Shown here piece after piece: positions 44,799 to 57,365 of a stretch of DNA of 64,000 bases. How positions within the stretch are numbered: the first letter of the stretch is position 1; each line of letters starts with the position of its first letter. Source of the DNA: Enterobacter hormaechei ATCC 49162 (GTDB taxonomy: Bacteria; Pseudomonadota; Gammaproteobacteria; Enterobacterales; Enterobacteriaceae); assembly GCF_001875655.1 (NCBI RefSeq), contig NZ_MKEQ01000001.1, positions 1,860,001 to 1,924,000 on the forward strand. The letters run 5' to 3'. Both the position numbers and the translations under genes were made by a program. Below the pieces are notes generated by a model. That model did no database searches. It was not told where the DNA came from and saw nothing but the letters and a program-made list of their open reading frames with translations.

Positions 44799-47700
44799 TT
44801 AGACTGTCCAGCTGTTCGACACCACTTCTGCCTGCTTCAAAATCAGTTCCACGGCGCCCGGCGTTTTGTCCGGCGGATACTTATACTTACGCAGCGTCTG
44901 GCGCACCAGAATACGCAATCGGGCACGCACGCTTTCACGCACCTGCCAGTCCACGGTGGTGGACTGCCGCAATTTCAATGTCACTTCGATGGCCAGCTTT
45001 CTCAGCGTATCATCGCCCAGTTCACGCACTGCACTTTCATTTTCAGCCAGCGCATCATAGAAGGCGATTTCATCCGGGGTCAGCCCTAACGCATCATCAC
45101 GCGCCATCGCCTCCTGGAACGCTTTCGCCATCTGGATCAGCTCTTCAATCACCTGCGCGGTCTCAATGGCGCGGTTATTGTATTTGAGCAGCACCGCTTT
45201 CAGTCGGTCGGAGTATTTCTTCTGCTGCACCACGTTATTGCCCGAACGGGCATGAATGCCGTCATTGAGCAGTTTTTCCAGCAGTTCCACTGCCAGATTA
45301 CGCTGCGGCATTTCCCGCACTTCTTCCAAAAACTCATCGGACAGCAAACCTATGTTCGGTTTATCCAGCCCGGCGAGTGCGAAGACATCCTCAACCCCGG
45401 TCGCGACAACCGCGTTATCGAGGATCTTGCTCAGAAGAGAGTTTTTTTCTGACTGGCTAAACTTTGCCTTCGGATCGAGCTTGATAAGCCCCACCCTGAC
45501 CGCCGAAAGAAACGCGAACTCCTCCTGTAAGGGTTTCGCCTCATCCAGCGTATTACACAGTGACCAGGCTTTATTCATCGCCAGCGAAACATCGAGGTAG
45601 CGTTTTTTACCGTCATCCAGCCCCAGAATATAGTTCACCGCATCGCGTAAGAACGCTAACGGGTCGCGAGAAAAACCTGCATAACTGAAGCCGGGTTTTC
45701 CTGCCGAGGGCGCAAACATCCCATGAATAATGTCGATTTTTTCCAGCAGAATGGCAAAGGCTTCCCGGGCATCGACCGTGGACTGCCCTTTGCCTTTTGA
45801 GTCGGTATAGGTTTTCAGCGCCTGCTTCAGCTCGTTGGCAATGCCGATGTAATCGACCACCAGCCCGCCGGGCTTATCGCGGAACACGCGGTTAACACGC
45901 GCAATGGCCTGCATCAGGTTGTGGCCACGCATCGGCTTGTCGATATACATGGTGTGGCAGCACGGCGCGTCAAACCCGGTCAGCCACATATCACGGACTA
46001 TAACCAATTTGAGCGGATCGTTTAAATCTTTAAACCGAGTTTCAAGGCGCTTTTTAGTCTGCTTGTTGTAGATGTGTGGCTGGAGATGGTCTTTATCCGA
46101 TGCCGAGCCGGTCATAATGACTTTAATAGCCCCTTGTTCGACATCCGTGCTGTGCCAGTCTGGGCGGATCTCGGTGATGGCATTGTAGAGCTTCACACAG
46201 ATATCACGGCTCATGGCGACTATCATCGCCTTGCCATTCATCGCCGCATTGCGTGTTTCAAAGTGCTGAACCAGATCGGCCGCGACCTGTTTGATGCGTG
46301 GCTCAGAACCTACCAGCTTTTCCAGACGGCTCCAGTCACCTTTGGTTTTCTCCTGCTGGCCGGTCTCTTCATCTTCCACCAGCTCATCCACCTGATCGGA
46401 GAGCGTTTCCAGCTCCTCATGGTTCAGGTCGAGCTTTGCCAAGCGGGATTCGTAGTAAATCGGCACCGTCGCGCCGTCATCCACCGCATCCTGAATATCG
46501 TAGATCGAGACATAATCACCGAACACGGCACGGGTATCTTTATCTTCAGACGCAATCGGTGTACCGGTAAAGCCCATAAACGACGCATTCGGTAGCGCAT
46601 CGCGCATATGCTTGGCGTAGCCGTATTTATAGGCCCCGGTTTGCCGGTCCAGCGTGGCGCTCAGGCCATATTGGCTGCGGTGCGCTTCATCGGAAATCAC
46701 CACGATGTTGCTGCGGACGTTAAGTGCCGGATGGCTCTGTTCACTGTCCAGCGGCGCAAACTTCTGCACGGTGGTAAAGATAATGCCGCCGGATTCACGG
46801 GCGTTGAGCAGCTCGCGCAGTTCGTCGCGGTCGTTGGCCTGTAACGGCGTTTGCTTGAGTAAATCATGCGCCTGGCAAAACGTGGCGTAGAGCTGCCCGT
46901 CAAGATCGTTACGGTCGGTCACCACGACGATGGTCGGATTATTCATCTCTGTTTGTTGCAGCAGCTTTCCGGCGTAACAGCACATGGAGATACTTTTGCC
47001 GGAGCCCTGGGTATGCCACACCACGCCCGCTTTTTTACTGCCGGGGGTAATGTTGCTGCGCAGCGGAAGATGTTTACCGGTAGAGGCCACAATCGTTGCC
47101 GCAACCGCTTCACGCACCGCGTGGAATTGATGGTAAGCGGCAATCTTTTTGATAAGCCGTTTGCCATCGTTTTCAAACAGCACAAAGAAACGAATGTAAT
47201 CGAGCAGCAGTTCGCTATTAAAGAAGCCCTGCACTACCGTTTTAAGCTGCCAGTGAAACTGCGGTTTATCATCTTCGTTCGCCACCGTTTTCCACGGCAG
47301 AAAACGCTCTTCATCAGCGGTCAGAGAGCCGATACGCGCATTTTGCCCGTCGCTCACTACCAGCGCTTCGTTACAGATAAACAGGTCGCTGAGTTCGTTT
47401 TTATAGGTCTGCAGCTGGTTAAACGCAGCCCAGATATCGGCATTGGCATCAATCGGGCTTTTCAGCTCAATCACCGCCACCGGCAGGCCGTTGATATAGC
47501 AGATAATATCCGGACGACGAACCTGTTTTATCCCCTGAATAGCCACCTGATTTACGACCATAAAGCGGTTATTGCCGGGATGGTTGAAATCCATCAGCAG
47601 GGCTTTATCGTGAACCGTTTTGTCTTCACGCTTGTACTCAACGGGTACGCCGTCGAGCAACAGGTGATGGAATGCTTTGTTGCTGACGACCAGATCCGGG

Positions 47701-47930
47701 CTTTCGGGGCGGGTAATACGGAGTATCACCTCTTCCAGCACGGAAACAGGGAGATGGGGGTTGATGGTTTGCAGCTGCTCCAGCATCACCGGGCGCAGAA
47801 ACACATCATGAAATGAAGCACGCAGCGGGTTGTCGCCATCCGGCGCGAGATCTGGCCCGTGCAGCACTTCCCAGTCCTGTTCAGCAAACCATTTCAGGCA
47901 TTGCTGCTCTAAATCGTCTTCGCTCAGCAT
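44799..47930 (-). CDS. hsdR: HsdR, type I restriction endonuclease subunit
   Basis: The 1043-residue motor subunit translocates and cleaves unmodified DNA. An N-terminal PD-(D/E)xK nuclease is seen with D141 and the ELK of VAVIELKSP (155-157). The helicase core has Walker A HTQGSGKS (around 307-313) and DEAH at 414-417 ([13 protein letters not shown]), with later motifs such as [17 protein letters not shown]. Length and motifs fit the EcoR124-like HsdR group. It overlaps the upstream DUF4268 gene by 1 bp and is the last gene of the operon. Confidence 0.96.
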   Translation of the reverse strand: MLSEDDLEQQCLKWFAEQDWEVLHGPDLAPDGDNPLRASFHDVFLRPVMLEQLQTINPHLPVSVLEEVILRITRPESPDLVVSNKAFHHLLLDGVPVEYKREDKTVHDKALLMDFNHPGNNRFMVVNQVAIQGIKQVRRPDIICYINGLPVAVIELKSPIDANADIWAAFNQLQTYKNELSDLFICNEALVVSDGQNARIGSLTADEERFLPWKTVANEDDKPQFHWQLKTVVQGFFNSELLLDYIRFFVLFENDGKRLIKKIAAYHQFHAVREAVAATIVASTGKHLPLRSNITPGSKKAGVVWHTQGSGKSISMCCYAGKLLQQTEMNNPTIVVVTDRNDLDGQLYATFCQAHDLLKQTPLQANDRDELRELLNARESGGIIFTTVQKFAPLDSEQSHPALNVRSNIVVISDEAHRSQYGLSATLDRQTGAYKYGYAKHMRDALPNASFMGFTGTPIASEDKDTRAVFGDYVSIYDIQDAVDDGATVPIYYESRLAKLDLNHEELETLSDQVDELVEDEETGQQEKTKGDWSRLEKLVGSEPRIKQVAADLVQHFETRNAAMNGKAMIVAMSRDICVKLYNAITEIRPDWHSTDVEQGAIKVIMTGSASDKDHLQPHIYNKQTKKRLETRFKDLNDPLKLVIVRDMWLTGFDAPCCHTMYIDKPMRGHNLMQAIARVNRVFRDKPGGLVVDYIGIANELKQALKTYTDSKGKGQSTVDAREAFAILLEKIDIIHGMFAPSAGKPGFSYAGFSRDPLAFLRDAVNYILGLDDGKKRYLDVSLAMNKAWSLCNTLDEAKPLQEEFAFLSAVRVGLIKLDPKAKFSQSEKNSLLSKILDNAVVATGVEDVFALAGLDKPNIGLLSDEFLEEVREMPQRNLAVELLEKLLNDGIHARSGNNVVQQKKYSDRLKAVLLKYNNRAIETAQVIEELIQMAKAFQEAMARDDALGLTPDEIAFYDALAENESAVRELGDDTLRKLAIEVTLKLRQSTTVDWQVRESVRARLRILVRQTLRKYKYPPDKTPGAVELILKQAEVVSNSWTV

Positions 47931-49105
47931 TACTCTTCCTCTCCCTCGGTGATCATACCGGTCTGTTTCAGCTCAATCGCCAGTTCCAGCAGGCTCGGGC
48001 GGATCGCTTTTTCCAGACGGTTCATGCTATCCATCATCCAGTCGATAATGACAGGCCAGATCTCTTTATTGCCGCCGTCAAACGTCTTTGAACAGACGAT
48101 CTGGCAGCTTTTTCGCTCTGGCAGCAACCGCCAGTCGAGCGGCTCGCCAAACAGCGATTCAATGTGCGTTTTACGTTCCTGAAGGCGTTCAAATAACCAG
48201 GTGTTTTCCAGCGCATCTCCGCGCGAAATATTGAGCTGCACGCGAGCGTCTTTCTGGGAAAAGATAAGCTCAAACGGCACGCCGCTAACGCCCGACCCGG
48301 CAGCCAGCCAGTGATCGGTTGAGGGAGCGCGGTTGTTAAACAGTGAACAGGGGCTGGTGCGGAATTTTTCCAGCGCCATCGTCCAGAACTCGCGGCGCAG
48401 ATAGTGACGCTGCTGCAGTTCGCTACTGCTGGAGGTGGACTGCTCTTCCGCCTCTTTTTGCGCCATGCCAATCATGTACGACTCCGCTTCCGGGGTTGGG
48501 ATAACCTGGCGGATATCGACAAACACGTCTTCACCAAAACGGTAGGGGGTCACTTTGAAGCACTGGGCGCGGATACCAAACTGCATCAACCACAGCGCGG
48601 TATTGGTGACCTCTTTGCGGAAATTGGCCGCAACCATGATGACGCGCTGGGTGCCTTTGCGGTTGAGCACCCCTTCTTTCAGGCTTTCCCAGCCCATAAA
48701 TTCGGCGATGACCTCTGCCGCCTGGCGGTTCTCGTTGGGCTCATACTGATCCAGATAAAGCTGGAAGATCTCCACCACGCTCTCCTGACGCAGGTTGGCG
48801 CAGTAGCCGGCATATTTCAGCGCCTGCCAGACGACGTCGCGCCCGGAATCATCAAGCTTATTTTCGATGATGACCAGGTTGCCTTTTTTATCGAGCGCCA
48901 GCAGATCGAGACGTTCTTTGGTGTCGTCAAAACCGGCGAACTCTTTCTGGATAATCAGCAACTCATCGTCGTTGTCGCGGGTTAACGCCTGGGGATTCTT
49001 TGCCAGCCACTCCTGCAGGTGATCGCGCTCGCGAAAGCCGAGGCTGCTGAACGACACCTCTTGCAGAGAATGCAGACTATTGGTCGGCGTATCGACTTTA
49101 TACAT
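47930..49105 (-). CDS. DUF4268 / NucS-like nuclease-fold protein within the R-M operon
   Basis: The 391-residue protein has an N-terminal restriction-endonuclease-like fold of the NucS/EndoMS type, with [19 protein letters not shown] giving D67 and E81-x-K83. The C-terminal DUF4268 region is near residues 240-370. The ATG at 49105 has GAGGCGG upstream and overlaps hsdS by 8 bp, and its end overlaps hsdR by 1 bp. It is therefore fully embedded in the operon between specificity and restriction genes. A role in restriction or in modulating it is likely from position, but untested here. Confidence 0.85.
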   Translation of the reverse strand: MYKVDTPTNSLHSLQEVSFSSLGFRERDHLQEWLAKNPQALTRDNDDELLIIQKEFAGFDDTKERLDLLALDKKGNLVIIENKLDDSGRDVVWQALKYAGYCANLRQESVVEIFQLYLDQYEPNENRQAAEVIAEFMGWESLKEGVLNRKGTQRVIMVAANFRKEVTNTALWLMQFGIRAQCFKVTPYRFGEDVFVDIRQVIPTPEAESYMIGMAQKEAEEQSTSSSSELQQRHYLRREFWTMALEKFRTSPCSLFNNRAPSTDHWLAAGSGVSGVPFELIFSQKDARVQLNISRGDALENTWLFERLQERKTHIESLFGEPLDWRLLPERKSCQIVCSKTFDGGNKEIWPVIIDWMMDSMNRLEKAIRPSLLELAIELKQTGMITEGEEE

Positions 49106-50405
49106 TTTCCGCCTCACTTACCGCCTGCTCGGCTTCCGGTAGGGTGATTTCACCCGAGAGGAGTTTGGGGAGAAGGGTGTCGCGGAGTAATGCCAAAGAT
49201 TGAGAGTGTTTTAAATTTACATGTGCACGCTGATGCAAAAGCAAGGCTGATGATTCAAACAAATTTACTAATGCCATAGGGGGGAGTGGATAGCTCAAAC
49301 TATGTATATGATTACGGTTCAAAGAAGGAACAGCTGAACCTGCATTAAACGCTTTCATATCTAATAGTCGCAGCAACTCATAAGCGTAACAGGGTGTTGC
49401 ACGTTTGAATTCCTTTACCCAAAGGGTTGTATTCAATGGCCAATAATCTTCAAGCGTTAAATAAACTTTACCAAGCACACCAGAACGACCAGTTATAACG
49501 CCCGGAGCTTTAGCCATTGCCACATTATGAGTACCGTTGGGGCCACTGGCGGCAATCAGAGGAAACTCACCATCTTTTCGTGCCGATGAAGGGAGATCAA
49601 AACCTCTCTGTAATACCAACAAATCTTGAAGCTTCCCTAACTCCCATGTCACAGGGATATTTCCCAACTCACTATCCTGCATCGCGGACGGAAACAGTTC
49701 TGCCGTGGCTTTTAACTCGGCATATTGTTCAGGGTGTTCACGCTCAAAAACCACCAGCGCATCATCATCTTTTCCGGAAATCGCTGTCATAGCGGCAAGC
49801 ATCGCGTCTTCCTGCGAACCGCCCGCTTCCAGCACTGCCATTTTGGCCTTTACGGGTTCAAAATTAACAAACCAGCTTTTGAACAGGGCTTGTGCCATTT
49901 GTTCGAGGGTTTGGTTTATCTGATTATTCGTGAATACTTTCTCTTCCTGCAATTCGATGAGCTTACTAATATTACAAGCATTCTCAACAGGTAAAACACT
50001 TACTGGAATATTATTAATAAGGTCTTTGCTAACATTAGGAAAAGTTGATCCTGTCGCAGCTGCCAGCAATTTAGGAAGATAAGTCTCTAATACAGCTTTA
50101 ACGTAAGGTGTCGGATATCCGTTTCGACCTCTTATTGCAGCAAGACCTCGACCTATACAATATTTTTGATCAGAATAGTTCATCCTGCCGGTTGTTGAAC
50201 CACGAACACAAAATAAAATATCTCCTGGTAGCGATATTTTTTTTGCATATGCAGTATGCTGCACAGGTGCAGGGTAACGGTCAGTAAACTCTGTAGGTCC
50301 ATTCAATAAGGGGAGTCCTATCCCCTCATTATTAACCTCTTCGCCTTTAGGGGATTGCCCCATAATAATCTCTGCAATATGAGAGAATGGGATCTCAAAA
50401 CTCAT
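49098..50405 (-). CDS. hsdS: HsdS, type I specificity subunit
   Basis: The 435-residue protein has two target recognition domains (residues about 1-170 and 230-395). Each is followed by a conserved helical spacer: QINQTLEQMAQALFKSWFVN in the centre and LRDTLLPKLLSGEI at the C-terminus. The recognition sequence cannot be read from it. It overlaps hsdM by 11 bp. Its DNA is more AT-rich in the first recognition domain than in the neighbours, as usual for exchangeable domains. Confidence 0.95.
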   Translation of the reverse strand: MSFEIPFSHIAEIIMGQSPKGEEVNNEGIGLPLLNGPTEFTDRYPAPVQHTAYAKKISLPGDILFCVRGSTTGRMNYSDQKYCIGRGLAAIRGRNGYPTPYVKAVLETYLPKLLAAATGSTFPNVSKDLINNIPVSVLPVENACNISKLIELQEEKVFTNNQINQTLEQMAQALFKSWFVNFEPVKAKMAVLEAGGSQEDAMLAAMTAISGKDDDALVVFEREHPEQYAELKATAELFPSAMQDSELGNIPVTWELGKLQDLLVLQRGFDLPSSARKDGEFPLIAASGPNGTHNVAMAKAPGVITGRSGVLGKVYLTLEDYWPLNTTLWVKEFKRATPCYAYELLRLLDMKAFNAGSAVPSLNRNHIHSLSYPLPPMALVNLFESSALLLHQRAHVNLKHSQSLALLRDTLLPKLLSGEITLPEAEQAVSEAENV

Positions 50406-52104
50406 AACCCAGCCCCCCCAGATTCGCCTTAATCTGTGCTTCTAGGTTCGCGCTCTCTTCCAACTGATCTTTCAGTTGCGTCGTCAATCGTGCCATTTTC
50501 TCGGCAAAGGGTTCATCATCTTCGTCTTGCTCGGTAGCACCAACATAGCGCCCAGGGGTCAACACAAAGTCGTTTTTCTGAATATCTTCCAGCGTTGCAG
50601 AGAAGCAGAATCCGGCTTCGTCTTCGTACTCTTTATCTGCCTGCCATTTGTGGAAGGTGTCGGCAATTCTGGCGATATCTTCACGAGTAAAGTCACGCAG
50701 CACGCGGTCTTTCATAAAGCCAATCTTGCGGGCGTCGATAAACAGCACTTCGCCTTTGCGGTGCGCTTTGCCGTTGCCGCTGGATTTGTCTTTGGTCAGG
50801 AACCAGATACAGGCCGAGATTTGGGTGTTGGTAAAGAGCTGGCCCGGTAGCGCCACCATGCACTCGACCAAATCGGCTTTGATCAGGTTACGGCGGATTT
50901 CGCCTTCGTTGTTGGTGTTGGAGCTCATCGAACCGTTCGCCAGCAGCAGCGCCATCGAACCTTTTGGCGCAAGGTGATGGATCATGTGCTGCATCCACGC
51001 AAAGTTGGCGTTGCCCTGCGGCGGTGTGCCGTATTTCCAGCGCACGTCGTTTTCCAGCTTGGCGTTCCACCACTCCTTCATGTTGAACGGCGGGTTCGCT
51101 ATCACGAAGTCAGCTCGCAGATCCGGGTGCTGGTCGTCCAGCAGGGTGTCGGCGTTTTTGCTGCCGAAGTTAAAGTCGATACCCCGGATCGCCATATTCA
51201 TTGCCGCCAGCTTCCAGGTGGTCGGGTTCGACTCCTGGCCGTAAACAGAGATATTGCGCTTCTGCTCGGCGGCGTTGTACTGCTTCTCGCCCGCGTGCTC
51301 TTCGATAAAACGGTCGCTGGAAACAAAGAACCCGCCGGAACCCATCGCCGGGTCATACACGCGCCCGTTATACGGTTGCAGCATTTCAACAATCAGGGTG
51401 ACGATACTTTTTGGCGTGTAATACTGGCCGCCCTGCTTACCTTCCGCCAGCGCGAACTGGCCGAGGAAATATTCGTACACGTGACCGAGAATATCTTTGC
51501 TCTTTAAGTTGAGCTTCTTGCCGTTATATTCCGGGTTGCTGAAGTTGGCGTCAGAGAAAGTATTAATCAGCCCGGTCAACACTTCGTTGCCCAATTGATA
51601 CTGGCTGATACGGTTCAGAATACCTTTCAGCTTCGGGTTGGTTTTTTCGATTTCATCGAGCGCGTTATCCACCAGCCAGGACACAGAGCGCAGCGTCACA
51701 TCCTTGCCGGTGGTTTCATCCACCCACAGCACGGTGCCGGTCGGCAACATGGCTTTGTTTTTCAGCGTGTCCCAGCGCGCGGCTTTCGGCACCCAGAAGA
51801 TGTTCTTTTCGGTGTAGTAATCTTCCACCTCCAGTTCATCCACAATCGCCTGTGCGTACTCTTCATCAGAGTCGTAACCGTCGCGCGACATGGCATAGAT
51901 GTTGTCCGGGTTGCCGACATCGCGGAACAAGGTGATTAGCTCCTGCTGACGCGCCTCGAAGGCATCGGACACATACTTGAGGAAGATAAGCCCCAGCACC
52001 ACGTGCTTGTAGTTGGCGGCATCCATGTTGGCGCGTAGCTTGTCGGCGGCTTTCCAGAATTTGTTATCCAGCTCGTTCAGGAACTGTTGTTCGGCGTTGT
52101 TCAT
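50395..52104 (-). CDS. hsdM: HsdM, type I DNA adenine methyltransferase
   Basis: The 569-residue protein has the HsdM N-terminal helical domain and the N6-adenine methyltransferase motifs: YDPAMGSGGFFVSSDRF (SAM binding) and FVIANPPFNMKEWW (catalytic NPPF). The ATG at 52104 with GAGGA 6 nt upstream is preferred over the longer open frame. It is the first gene of hsdM-hsdS-DUF4268-hsdR, so modification is expressed before restriction. Confidence 0.96.
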   Translation of the reverse strand: MNNAEQQFLNELDNKFWKAADKLRANMDAANYKHVVLGLIFLKYVSDAFEARQQELITLFRDVGNPDNIYAMSRDGYDSDEEYAQAIVDELEVEDYYTEKNIFWVPKAARWDTLKNKAMLPTGTVLWVDETTGKDVTLRSVSWLVDNALDEIEKTNPKLKGILNRISQYQLGNEVLTGLINTFSDANFSNPEYNGKKLNLKSKDILGHVYEYFLGQFALAEGKQGGQYYTPKSIVTLIVEMLQPYNGRVYDPAMGSGGFFVSSDRFIEEHAGEKQYNAAEQKRNISVYGQESNPTTWKLAAMNMAIRGIDFNFGSKNADTLLDDQHPDLRADFVIANPPFNMKEWWNAKLENDVRWKYGTPPQGNANFAWMQHMIHHLAPKGSMALLLANGSMSSNTNNEGEIRRNLIKADLVECMVALPGQLFTNTQISACIWFLTKDKSSGNGKAHRKGEVLFIDARKIGFMKDRVLRDFTREDIARIADTFHKWQADKEYEDEAGFCFSATLEDIQKNDFVLTPGRYVGATEQDEDDEPFAEKMARLTTQLKDQLEESANLEAQIKANLGGLGYEF

Positions 52105-52372
52105 GAAAATCCTCAGGGGCGATCGCAGCGATAGTGCAAACATGCCTATCTTAAATTTGGTTTTGGAATGCTAATCGCAAAATGATACCCGGAATGACTA
52201 GGTTCATAAACGAGATAGCGCAAAGAAGTGGAAGATGGGCTATGGCTAAGTTGACATTAAGTTCCGGGCCTCAAGCAGACGTCTCAACGTTGTCTCGCGA
52301 ATATGCCAAATTATTCCGCAGCAGATGCTCAGCCCTACGGATTGACAGTCTATATTACTCTCCAAACAGTCT

Positions 52373-52718
52373 TCATTTACCTTCGGTTTTACGATACATG
52401 TCTGGTCGGTTGATCTGCCAGACAAAGTCTGGTCGGTTCAACGGGAGATACCCCATTTTCTGGTATAGCCAAGGGGCGCTGTCAGTGACCAGCATTATCC
52501 GTCGCAGGCGTGACATCAATGGATGGGCGTGACAGCATTCAATCAACCAACGACCGAGGCCACTTTTCTGATAGTCGTTCAGCACGTAGACGTCGCACAA
52601 ATAACCAAAAGTGGCAAAGTCTGTCACCAGACGGGCGAAACCGATCTGTCTTGTGCCATCCAGTAGGCCAAAACAAAGGCTGTTCTGGATAGATACACTG
52701 ACCGTTTCTATATCAATA
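52373..52718 (-). pseudogene. GNAT acetyltransferase, 5' end removed at the IS
   Basis: The frame encodes the C-terminal two thirds of a GNAT acetyltransferase: NSLCFGLLDGTRQIGFARLV, then TFGYLCDVYVLNDYQKSGLG (acetyl-CoA binding) and WLYQKMGYLPLNRPD. It runs without a start straight into the left end of the IS3-family element, so the N-terminus is gone. Confidence 0.8.
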
Positions 52719-52726
52719 TGAAGTGG

Positions 52727-53895
<1,169 letters not shown>

Positions 53896-53967
53896 TATGA
53901 CACCTGTGTTGTTCTGAGGTGAGCATATCACCTCTGTTCAGGTGGCCAAATTCAGTAAACCACTTCA

Positions 53968-54302
53968 CATTGATTCAGTGCGATGTGCAGTTGTACCAGT
54001 GGAAAGGATGGTTTGAGGCGAATAAGATGACGCCACCCAATAATTATGGCCTTCGATTTGACCGTAGCTTTCTGGCGATTGCTGCCGCAGTTGACGGCTT
54101 GGGAGTTGTGCTTGAATCAAAACTACTGGCTGAACGTGAAATCGCTAGCGGTAAACTGGTATGCCCACTTGTAAACAGTACCAGCGAAATACATTACATC
54201 GGTCATTATTTGGTTTTCCCCCAGCACCAGCACATGCATTCTGCGCTTGATGTGTTCAAAACCTGGCTACTGAATGAACTCAATCTGGGTAAAATTCGTT
54301 GA
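53968..54302 (+). pseudogene. LysR-family regulator, only the C-terminal part
   Basis: The frame encodes the end of a LysR effector-binding domain, GLRFDRSFLAIAAAVDGLGV and VLESKLLAEREIASGKLVCP, ending at 54,302. The DNA-binding half is missing, and the frame begins at the right end of the IS. It belongs to a different gene from the GNAT fragment on the other side. Confidence 0.8.
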
Positions 54303-54630
54303 TCATGTTCACATTAATCGGGGCTCTGAATTCAAAGTAACTTTATTACTAAGCATTATTTTGTGAAGGCTCTCACTTTTGCTCGCGGCTCCGAAACTTT
54401 GCTGGGTTGAGATTTTAAGGTGTATCACGGCGGCTCATACTCTCAATAAATCCCTGTTAGTAAATGCTGCTATTATAACTCATTCATTGCCTGAGCCAGC
54501 AGTCGCGCAGCTGCCTCAAGCGCAGAGGATTGAAAAAATCTTCAGATATATATCATCACTCTGAACATACGCAATTAACGGCGGAATCTCACGATTCTAC
54601 CGTTTTTTATTATTTTTCAGAGGAGTAGTG
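54303..54630. other. Gene-free region upstream of yfjP
   Basis: This 328-bp stretch contains a 61-codon frame without a ribosome-binding site, which I do not accept, and a terminator at 54,577-54,608. The yfjP promoter is not identifiable by eye. Confidence 0.5.
54577..54608 (+). terminator. Rho-independent terminator just before yfjP
   Basis: AACGG/CCGTT and GAATC/GATTC form a two-part stem with a TCAC loop, followed by TTTT. It ends 22 bp before the yfjP start. Confidence 0.8.
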
Positions 54631-55494
54631 ATGAATAATTCTGAAGGTTTGAAGTCGTTTCAGCAATCGCTTGCTGATCTGCCGCAATGGGTATCAGAGC
54701 GGCTTCTGCAGCAAATTAACCAGTTAACTAACTACGAACCAGTGATCGGCATTATGGGTAAAACCGGTGTTGGGAAGAGCAGTCTGTGCAATGCCCTGTT
54801 TGCCGGAGATATATCACCGGTCAGCGATGTGGCGGCCTGTACACGTGAGCCACTGCGCTTTCGCCTGCAAGTCGGCGACCGCTATATAACGCTGATGGAT
54901 CTGCCCGGCGTGGGCGAAAGTGGCGCTCGCGATACCGAGTATGCTGCGCTGTACCGTGAACAGCTTCCTCGCCTCGACCTGGTACTGTGGCTGATTAAGG
55001 CCGATGACCGGGCGCTGACGGTGGATGAACATTTTTATCATCAGGTGATTGGAGAGGTATACCGGCATAAGGTGCTGTTTGTTATCAGCCAGTCGGATAA
55101 GGCCGAACCTACCAGCGGTGGGGGACAGTTGTCCACGGCGCAGAAGCAGAATATCAGCCGCAAAATCTGCCTGCTGCATGAGCTGTTCCAGCCCGTCCAT
55201 CCGGTGTGTGCTGTGTCGGTCCGTCTACAATGGGGGCTTAAGGTGATGGCCGAGCGGATGATTAAGTGCCTGCCACGTGAGGCCACCAGCCCGGTGGTGT
55301 CGCAACTCCATCCTTCCTTTCGCACGACGGTAGTCCGGGAACAGGCTCGTAGCGATTTTGGTGAAACCGTCGGGGCCGTACTCGATAGCATCAGTGCCTT
55401 TCCCCTGATACCCGCCCCGGTGCGGGCCGTCATTCAGGCCGTGCGCACCACGGTGGTGTCAGTGGCCCGCGCCGTCTGGGATTTCTTCTTCTGA
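54631..55494 (+). CDS. yfjP: YfjP-family GTPase (YfjP/YkfA/YeeP)
   Basis: The 287-residue protein has the GTPase P-loop GKTGVGKS (43-50), the G3 motif MDLPGVGES and a G4-like SQSDK in place of NKxD. The C-terminal region has a hydrophobic end (ARAVWDFFF) that may contact membrane. It closely follows E. coli YfjP of CP4-57. The ATG at 54631 has AGGAG 5 nt upstream. The cellular role of this family is unknown. It leads the CP4-type block. Confidence 0.92.
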   Translation: MNNSEGLKSFQQSLADLPQWVSERLLQQINQLTNYEPVIGIMGKTGVGKSSLCNALFAGDISPVSDVAACTREPLRFRLQVGDRYITLMDLPGVGESGARDTEYAALYREQLPRLDLVLWLIKADDRALTVDEHFYHQVIGEVYRHKVLFVISQSDKAEPTSGGGQLSTAQKQNISRKICLLHELFQPVHPVCAVSVRLQWGLKVMAERMIKCLPREATSPVVSQLHPSFRTTVVREQARSDFGETVGAVLDSISAFPLIPAPVRAVIQAVRTTVVSVARAVWDFFF

Positions 55495-55585
55495 GTATTT
55501 AACCCATCCCTGTTACTTCCCTGCCCCTGTCGCCGATACGACGGGGATCCCTTTTATTTGTTTTCCCGTTATGAGGAGTCTGCTT

Positions 55586-56407
55586 ATGACCCGTCTGGCT
55601 TCGCGCTTTGGCGCAGCAAACCTTATCCGTCGCGACCGTCCGTTAACCCGTGAAGAGCTGTTTCGCGTAGTGCCCAGTGTATTCAGTGAGGACAAACACG
55701 AGTCCCGTAGTGAGCGTTATACCTATATACCCACCATCTCCCTGCTCGACAGCCTACAGCGAGAAGGCTTCCAGCCATTCTTTGCCTGTCAGACCCGCGT
55801 GCGTGACCCGGGTCGTCGTGAACATACAAAGCATATGCTGCGTCTGCGGCGGGAAGGGCAGATCACCGGTAAACAGGTGCCGGAAATTATTCTACTCAAC
55901 TCTCACGATGGAACCAGTTCGTATCAGATGTTGCCGGGACTATTTCGTGCGGTTTGTCAGAACGGGCTCGTCTGCGGTGAGTCGTTTGGCGAGGTGCGGG
56001 TGCCACACAAGGGGGACGTGGTGAGTCAGGTGATTGAAGGCGCGTATGAGGTGCTGGGGATTTTTGACCGGGTGGAGGAGAAACGGGATGCCATGCAGTC
56101 GTTGCTGTTGCCACCCCCGGCACAGCAGGCACTGGCAAAAGCCGCCCTCACATACCGCTTTGGTGAAGACCACCAGCCGGTGACTGAATCGCAGATCCTC
56201 TCCCCTCGCCGCTGGCAGGATGAGAGCAATGACCTGTGGACCACGTACCAGCGTATTCAGGAGAACCTGATTAAGGGCGGGCTCAGTGGCCGTAATGCCA
56301 AAGGAGGACGGTCACATACCCGTGCCGTTCGCGGTATCGACGGGGACGTGAAACTTAACCGGGCACTGTGGGTGATGGCGGAAGCCCTGCTCACGCAACT
56401 GCAGTGA
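55586..56407 (+). CDS. yfjQ: YfjQ/YafZ, DUF932 protein
   Basis: The 273-residue protein is nearly identical in sequence and length to E. coli YfjQ/YafZ (DUF932), starting MTRLASRFGAANLIRRDRPL. DUF932 proteins occur in plasmids and CP4-type prophages and have no established function. The start at 55586 reproduces the family N-terminus. It follows yfjP by 91 bp. Confidence 0.92.
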   Translation: MTRLASRFGAANLIRRDRPLTREELFRVVPSVFSEDKHESRSERYTYIPTISLLDSLQREGFQPFFACQTRVRDPGRREHTKHMLRLRREGQITGKQVPEIILLNSHDGTSSYQMLPGLFRAVCQNGLVCGESFGEVRVPHKGDVVSQVIEGAYEVLGIFDRVEEKRDAMQSLLLPPPAQQALAKAALTYRFGEDHQPVTESQILSPRRWQDESNDLWTTYQRIQENLIKGGLSGRNAKGGRSHTRAVRGIDGDVKLNRALWVMAEALLTQLQ

Positions 56408-56623
56408 CCGTTTAATGTTGCTGCTTTGTTAATATCGGACACCACCTGTCCGCATCGCACCGTGCTGACGGTCCTCACTCACCGAGGGAAGGCCTGTAAC
56501 CCCCGCTGCCTCTGGCTTTTGCAGAAATGAAAAATAGTTTCTGTGGTGTCCATACCCTGTCCGACCCCCTCTTTAAAGTAATCACATCATTTTCAGTCAG
56601 TTAACTTTCACGGAGAACGTCTC

Positions 56624-57325
56624 ATGACACAGGCAGAACGCCGCCATGACCGGCTGGCTGTCAGGCTGTCACTGATAATCAGCCGTCTGGTGGCAGGGGA
56701 AACGCTGAGTGTGCGTAAGCTTGCCGCTGAGTTTGGTGTGTCGGTACGCACGCTGCGGCGTGATTTTCGTGAGCGGCTGATGTATCTGGACCTGGAGTAT
56801 CAGTCCGGATATTGCCGCTTACGCACTGCGGGCAGTGAGACGCAGATGGTGCCCGACGTGCTTATCTTTGCCCACCGCAGCGGGATGGCCGGTCTTTTCC
56901 CTGGCTTTGACCGTCGTCTGGTAAACGCACTGCTGATGTGCGATGAGTCTCCCTGCGTAATCGCACCCGCCAGTCCGGCTCCTTCGCCATCAGGCGCATT
57001 GTCTTTCTGGCGACTGATTCAGGCCATTACCGGGCGCAGGCGGGTGACTCTGATTGCCGAGGGGCAGCGCTGTGAGCGGCTGGCTCCCTGCCGGTTACTT
57101 ATCCACCAGCAGGCCTGGTATCTGGTGGCAGAGCACGACGGACATATCGCCGTATTCTCCCTGGATGAAATCCATCTGGTTCAGCCCCTGCAGGAGACTT
57201 TCCGGCGTAACGACAGTCTGTGTCGTCTTGTTGAAGACCCGGGCTTTATTCAGTCCTTACCCCATTTTCGCTTTATCCAGCAGTCACTGCTTACGTTTGT
57301 TCCGGCCAACAGCTCACCAGAATAG
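56624..57325 (+). CDS. yfjR: YfjR, HTH-WYL transcription regulator
   Basis: The 233-residue protein has an N-terminal DeoR-type HTH ([20 protein letters not shown], residues about 28-47) and a C-terminal WYL-like region ([20 protein letters not shown]). WYL regulators often control defence islands by sensing nucleic acid or nucleotides. Its position in the middle of this island makes it a candidate local regulator. The start has GGAG about 8 nt upstream. Confidence 0.9.
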   Translation: MTQAERRHDRLAVRLSLIISRLVAGETLSVRKLAAEFGVSVRTLRRDFRERLMYLDLEYQSGYCRLRTAGSETQMVPDVLIFAHRSGMAGLFPGFDRRLVNALLMCDESPCVIAPASPAPSPSGALSFWRLIQAITGRRRVTLIAEGQRCERLAPCRLLIHQQAWYLVAEHDGHIAVFSLDEIHLVQPLQETFRRNDSLCRLVEDPGFIQSLPHFRFIQQSLLTFVPANSSPE

Positions 57326-57365
57326 CGCAAGCGTTGTTATCAACCCGGCAACAGGGAGGAGCCCT

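Noticed and set aside
46866..47816. 316-codon frame opposite hsdR
   Set aside because: It is antisense to the conserved nuclease and helicase region of HsdR and has no ribosome-binding site or family resemblance.
54379..54564. 61-codon frame upstream of yfjP
   Set aside because: It has no ribosome-binding site, resembles nothing I know and is followed by a terminator unrelated to it.
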